Positions 61,201 through 64,000 of a DNA stretch of 64,000 nt are shown here, piece after piece. Under the pieces are notes generated by a model. That model saw only the letters and a list, made by a program, of their open reading frames with translations, had not been told where the DNA came from and searched no databases. The first letter of the stretch is position 1, and the number at the start of each line of letters is the position of its first letter. The position numbers were made by a program, and so were the translations under genes. Origin of the DNA: Akanthomyces muscarius (lineage: Eukaryota; Ascomycota; Sordariomycetes; Hypocreales; Cordycipitaceae); contig NC_079243.1 in NCBI RefSeq assembly GCF_028009165.1, forward strand, positions 4,154,001-4,218,000, in the 5' to 3' direction.

Positions 61201-64000
61201 GCTCATAGACAGGACCCAAGGAGGTAACTTGAGTGGCCAAGGCCGAGTGCTCGATGACAACCCCTTTGGGAGCTCCCGTCGAACCCGAAGTATATATGGC
61301 GCATACGGCATTTCCAGGGAGTGTCCGGCTGGTCTGGTATATACCATTGAACGGCGAGACTGTGTCATATTGAGTGTTGCTTCCGTCCACCTGGATGACA
61401 CGCTGACAGCCAAGCTCAGCTGCTAAGCCAGCCGTGTCCTTTGCGCAAAGAATCATGGGCGCCTGTGCGTTTCTACAAATCCACATAAGACGTTCAGTTG
61501 GGTGGACAGGATCTAGGAGTATAAACGCGCCGCCCGCTTTGGCGACTGCTAAGATAGCCACGGCTACCCATTTCGACTTTTTCAAGCAGAGGGGGACAAA
61601 ATTCTCCTGGCGTAGGCCGTGTCCCACAAGGATCCCCGAAAGCACCGACGATCGCTCGTCGAGTTCTTTGTATGTAAACTTACCGTCCCAGGCATCAATC
61701 GCGGTAGCTTCTGGTTGAAACGCAGCACGGTCGTGGATCATGTCGTGGATACACTCGGTAACAGCCGGAGAGACCGACTTGTTCCAGGCTTGAATTTGCT
61801 GCAGATCCTCAGTGCTGATACCATCAATGTCAGCCACGAGTATATCCTGTGATGAAACTATCTGCTTGAGAACAGCTGCGAATACTTGTAGTATGCGTTT
61901 CGCCTGGGCTTTGGGCACCACATAATCATCATAGACGGCCTCAAGATGGATATTACCATCAATAGCGGGATTGCACAAAATGGACAGCGCATATGTATCC
62001 CACGTCGGCCGAAGCATAGGATCCTCGGTAGCGACAAAAAGCTCGCACTTCTCTTCGGATGGAAATTGGCTCTGCTGGATTACCAGGAGACTCTGAAACT
62101 TGCATGCCTTGGCTGCGTTGTCTCCCAGACGACTAATGTTCTGTAGCCCAAAATGTTCAAATGGTATTGTCGATATCACATGATTCTGCAAGGCCAAGAG
62201 CTCTTCCTGTACTGATACGCCTGGTCGCAATCGAACGCGTAAAGGGAATGTTGCGATCGTAGGACCAGCCATCTTGTCAATTCCTGGTACCGGCGATGCT
62301 CTGCCAGAAACTGTCAGGCCAAACACTACATCATTGATGCCGGTGTAACTGGCCATCGTTGCAGCCCACGCTAGCTGTATGCAGGTTGCAAGCGTTATAT
62401 TGGCGGCTGATGCGCCGCTCGGAGGCAGCTGTGTATTCAATGTTTCTGATCCAGTAGTATTGGGGGAGTGGGTTTGAGACGGCAAGGCCGGAAACGCTTC
62501 GGCACGTATATCTGCTAATTCGGCTTTCCAATACTCAGCTGAGTCGTGGTTTGCCTGGTAAACATATTCGACGAAATCTCTAAATGTTTGTGGAGCTAAA
62601 AGACTTCCGTGGTACGCGTCACGAACCTGCCTCAGCAACAGGGCCATTGACCAAGCATCGTATATGCAGTGATGCATCGTGACGACACAAAAGTTCGGTG
62701 CCTCTTTGACGTTGGAAATAATCGCGAGCCGCACCAGGGGTGTACCAAGACTCATTGATTTGGCCGCATCGTTCGCGAGATACTTGTTCAAATCATGGTT
62801 GATGTTAAACGTCGTCTGGTTGCGGACGACGAGCTGATACGTTGAACCGTTATCAGAGCACCGTACGAGACGAGTTCGCAACGGGGGATTTGCATCTATG
62901 GTGTGCCTCCAGGCTGCCTCCAATTTGCAAAGATTAACGTCGCTTTCAATTTTGTAGACTCGTTGTGACACATAGGAACCCGGCCGAAGATCGTTGAGCG
63001 CGATGAGGCCTTCCTGCATGGGTGTGGTTGGATAAATATCCTCAACCTGTAAGTCCGACAATCCGTATTTTTCGACTGCCATTGCAAGTATAATTTGTTT
63101 CCGGCTCTCTGTTATCAAGCCAAAAGGAGCACAGCAGTATTTGTTTCGTGCATGCCTCGGTGCGGAATCGAAATGATCTGCTTGTTTGAAGAGCTGCGGA
63201 TGCGCAAAAATGTCACTAAAGCTCAAGGCAAACCCGTTTGTGTGCGCGATAGAGACAAGTTTCATCGCCGCGAGCGAGTCACCTCCCCTTCGAAAGAAGT
63301 CATCGAGTCTTCCGATACTCGACTCCGCAGTGTTCAACACTTGCGACCACAGCGTGCGGAGCTTCCACTCTTGAGCCGTACGCGGAACCTCATGACTGAC
63401 ATTGGATTCAATACATGAATTCAATTGCACAACGCTCATGAGAGAAAGTATCTCGTTCAACCTTCTGCGATCGGTTTTGCCCGAAAGGTTGAGTGGTATG
63501 CGGGTTACTGGAATGACTAGAGCCGGGATCATGTACCGAGGGACAGCATCGGCTAAACGAGATTTGAACTCCCGGAGGTAGTCAGAAGCCTTATCCAGGG
63601 GTCCTAAGTGAACGGGACTGCTTGTATCTGGCGAAGTGAGGCCGAATCCGAGAAAAGCCGTCAATTTTATGTCGTTGAAGTGAGGAACGTGGGATAGATC
63701 CACAACCACATTGGAAACTGCAGTATCTGACATTGCTTTCAGACAATTCTCAACATGGCATACTACCTCATCCAAGTCAAGTCGCTGTCCATATAGCTTG
63801 ACAGAGCTGTCTTTTCTGCCGATATACCGGATGGAGCCGTCGTCGGCAAACTGCGCTAGGTCCCCTGTCTTGTATAGTCGCCCGCTGTATTCTGGCCGTA
63901 ACTTTCGTAGCCAAGACGCATCTTGAAGAAAGGCTTGCGCCGTTTTCTCTGGATCGATATAGCCACGTGCCAGTATCGGTCCTTGAATGACCAATTCGCC
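55262..64000 (-). CDS. multimodular NRPS with terminal reductase domain (5' truncated by window)
   Basis: An open frame of more than 2910 codons that runs out of the window upstream. Residues are numbered from 63994. The start lies inside adenylation motif A6 (GEL-IQGPILARGYI). Domains follow in order. A1 end has YKTGDL at 41 and NLSGKTDRR at 169. T1 has GGDS, with Ser240. C1 (about 310-735) has HHCIYDA. A2 (about 745-1275) has YTSGSTGAPKG at 901. T2 has LGGDS, with Ser1335. C2 (about 1403-1830) has HHALYDG. A3 (about 1840-2350) has FTSGSTGKPKG at 1992. T3 has GGDS, with Ser2440. The reductase R domain (about 2520-2890) has TGGTGFLG at 2525, Ser2660 and YSQSK (Tyr2686, Lys2690). The visible layout is A-T-C-A-T-C-A-T-R. 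R domains release the peptide from the carrier as an aldehyde or alcohol with NADPH. No methylation or epimerisation domain is visible. The product is unknown. Confidence 0.96.
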   Translation of the reverse strand, partial: GELVIQGPILARGYIDPEKTAQAFLQDASWLRKLRPEYSGRLYKTGDLAQFADDGSIRYIGRKDSSVKLYGQRLDLDEVVCHVENCLKAMSDTAVSNVVVDLSHVPHFNDIKLTAFLGFGLTSPDTSSPVHLGPLDKASDYLREFKSRLADAVPRYMIPALVIPVTRIPLNLSGKTDRRRLNEILSLMSVVQLNSCIESNVSHEVPRTAQEWKLRTLWSQVLNTAESSIGRLDDFFRRGGDSLAAMKLVSIAHTNGFALSFSDIFAHPQLFKQADHFDSAPRHARNKYCCAPFGLITESRKQIILAMAVEKYGLSDLQVEDIYPTTPMQEGLIALNDLRPGSYVSQRVYKIESDVNLCKLEAAWRHTIDANPPLRTRLVRCSDNGSTYQLVVRNQTTFNINHDLNKYLANDAAKSMSLGTPLVRLAIISNVKEAPNFCVVTMHHCIYDAWSMALLLRQVRDAYHGSLLAPQTFRDFVEYVYQANHDSAEYWKAELADIRAEAFPALPSQTHSPNTTGSETLNTQLPPSGASAANITLATCIQLAWAATMASYTGINDVVFGLTVSGRASPVPGIDKMAGPTIATFPLRVRLRPGVSVQEELLALQNHVISTIPFEHFGLQNISRLGDNAAKACKFQSLLVIQQSQFPSEEKCELFVATEDPMLRPTWDTYALSILCNPAIDGNIHLEAVYDDYVVPKAQAKRILQVFAAVLKQIVSSQDILVADIDGISTEDLQQIQAWNKSVSPAVTECIHDMIHDRAAFQPEATAIDAWDGKFTYKELDERSSVLSGILVGHGLRQENFVPLCLKKSKWVAVAILAVAKAGGAFILLDPVHPTERLMWICRNAQAPMILCAKDTAGLAAELGCQRVIQVDGSNTQYDTVSPFNGIYQTSRTLPGNAVCAIYTSGSTGAPKGVVIEHSALATQVTSLGPVYELNPRSRIFHFASHAFDIAVSDYLFGLATGACICVPKEADSRDNLASAMRECRANWAFLTPSVARTLSPSAVPDLRVLVLGGESARAADFRTWSRAVRLLYVYGPAECSIYSTVQVIRQPEANPVNIGKGVNGTCWLIEPNNPEKLVAIGAVGELLIEGPLVGRCYLGDKDIHSSSFIRYPKWLQALRGSKPVNRLYRTGDMLRYSPVGDGSLEFVGRKDNQVKLHGQRMELAEIEHHVARSFPAATDSIVGIITPLGSTDQKILAAFIWDATITAEKHPVQSPRTLHESSLFAGQNEAFKLRVTSAEAELRKSLPRFMIPSLWIPLAKFPLSHNGKADRRLIKNQAALLSMRELGIYQSFGSSNKRPPSTESESRIHQLVADVLGLSFRDVGLDDNFFQLGGDSIKAMIMSTRAGDMDLRLAAADILAYPRLCDMAEAATHASANKTFYFEQHPPPPPFSLLPTEHNRDELLQELSEQCRIDRDGIDDVYPCTPLQEGLFALTIKQPSAYVLKLTLQLTQDLDVDRFQDARDTVIAANPILRTRIVCATSIGGRLVQAVLGKASLRQPIDTTGQCFVGLGKPLFSIQILQPDRDADRYKAIVTIHHALYDGVSLGLLLKQLSAAYYQREQTITPSYKYFIEYCLLQPADDEVRRFWNAELADAAGSVFTTAPMDSYFLQSPKHSECRVSLPSDAQTNIPLSAALKLAWGIVVSNFTGESDAVFGTVVSGRMANVKGIDKMAGPTIATVPFRIRHIPSMSIQDALDEVQSRSLKMIPFEQTGLQRIRQLGFADACQFQSLLIVQFSEEEEIPASQLYTLIQGKPADTFHTYPVTIECSPHEGSVHLRATFDSDVLSAKFIDRLLTQYSSALVHITSKPWEPLSSIPLQSTEDATQIWAWNEIVPRRESTCVHEIISKNLAKRRGAAAVCAWDGELTYEELEDNSTRLAGHLTSLGVRPGKTVALCFEKSKWAVVATLAVLKAGGAFVPLDMSDAAGRRENILACVGAEVLLTSAKYATTLASSGRVVFVVHDPSLKDLSLPITSVATADLQGLESSAAYVFFTSGSTGKPKGVAVDHGALSTSCIFHGSEMGFNERTRALQFTSYTFDISLMEIFTTLLYGGCVCVPSDADRFNNLELSASSMKVNTVSLTASVARLIEPDRMRSLETIIFVGENATDDDFKKWRHLPQIFNAYGPTECTIFCSINRVEVNKNASSVIGKGVGSVCWVVSPQDHGRLVPIGAVGELLVEGPVLARGYLNDSERTSAVFLEDPPWLVQGIAGYAGRKGRLYKTGDLVRYNEDGCLTYCGRKDTQVKIRGHRVELGEIECQLHDCIAGVKHAVVMAIPPGGRDALPVLTAFLHFNDESCSPKMYTRTISIPPSTRAILADRLPAYMIPSIYLALWRLPLNTAGKTDRNQLRNIFIQHFQVQGNREDETQEVQQPNRHHEQEGVKSQDGHLAAGVSSLLIPSPSRDCTNETEKRIRATWATVLGIRSEIISVDDNFYEIGGDSIRIISLLRLIQKEFGARLGQALVNSRNTTISKIANYLDNRDEVGSPFDLEGEIGDALSSTWAAATSRPWFSPTMSVHAPAIIFLTGGTGFLGTQLLHCLLSSNAVKRVVALVRATSASQGLERLRHAAVTAGWWKADYETRIEAWVGDLELGKLGLSDSQWAQLSGTSTVDNVTAIIHNGAIVNWHMDYDRLRRPNVLATIELLKLATLSRSSPRFVFVSGGAIADLDTNPGNTIVAEQLSRSNGYSQSKFVAEAIVRRFISQLPSSQNRFSVVKPGMIIGTADKGVANVDDFVWRVVSTASRLQLSPVDPEESWVPISEAGFVALQTVTQILSDDTSPYVNIASTFGLSSSDFWEQVNSELNHACEPVPWSAWVERALEDINQSGEDHPLWPVQDVLRGRDSSAISVSSRLSPPDTEVLRSAVKANMRYLGRVGFLETRQKITLQGQQRGALRASCTSMRCQTQPPQQC

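Overview
This window is nuclear DNA from a filamentous ascomycete, most likely a Sordariomycete and plausibly of the order Hypocreales. Genes are split by short introns (about 49-75 nt) with GT..CTAAC-like..AG signals. Most products are fungal: Hus1, Sec16, a Neo1-type flippase, Cyc2, Aim32, Get4, Vps68, homoaconitase, a Bor1-type SLC4 transporter and an LsdA/Rds1-type secreted protein. The species cannot be fixed from sequence reading alone.

Left and centre (about 2-39.5 kb) is mainly a conserved housekeeping region. In order it holds a small membrane protein (1989), a putative lipid-anchored protein (2770, minus), a secreted Cys-rich protein (4634), hus1 (5542), sec16 (7194-13136, minus), an LsdA-like secreted ferritin-fold protein (13772, minus), neo1 (17149), an alpha/beta hydrolase (21551), a large secreted protein (22606, minus), cyc2 (26353, minus), a dienelactone-hydrolase-like enzyme (28819), a DUF924 protein (30121), aim32 (31158, minus), tRNA-Gly(CCC) (32555, minus), get4 (32842), an unnamed three-exon gene (34023, minus), vps68 (35245, minus) and mitochondrial homoaconitase lys4/lysF (37042). 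Several serve membrane traffic (sec16, neo1, get4, vps68) or mitochondria (cyc2, aim32, lys4), but nothing suggests they are co-regulated.

Right side (about 39.5-64 kb) looks accessory. Genes are sparse and include two secreted proteins of unknown function (41192 and 43013). There is a 120-bp imperfect tandem duplication with C/T and G/A-rich differences (40789) and a 12-bp minisatellite (45985). A Bor1-like anion/borate transporter (46567, minus), a SET-domain protein (49426), an NmrA-like dehydrogenase (52163) and an unnamed gene (53453, minus) follow. A roughly 0.65-kb block of extreme A+T content (54540-55190) then borders the 3' end of a very large nonribosomal peptide synthetase (55262 to the window edge, minus). 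The visible NRPS part is A(partial)-T-C-A-T-C-A-T-R. It ends in a reductase domain, so its product is probably released as an aldehyde or alcohol. The SET protein, NmrA protein and transporter may flank or belong to this biosynthetic locus, but the sequence does not prove it. The rest of the cluster should lie beyond coordinate 64000.

Many gene models here are joined by eye across introns; exon boundaries are given in each entry. Starts were chosen at real ATG codons.
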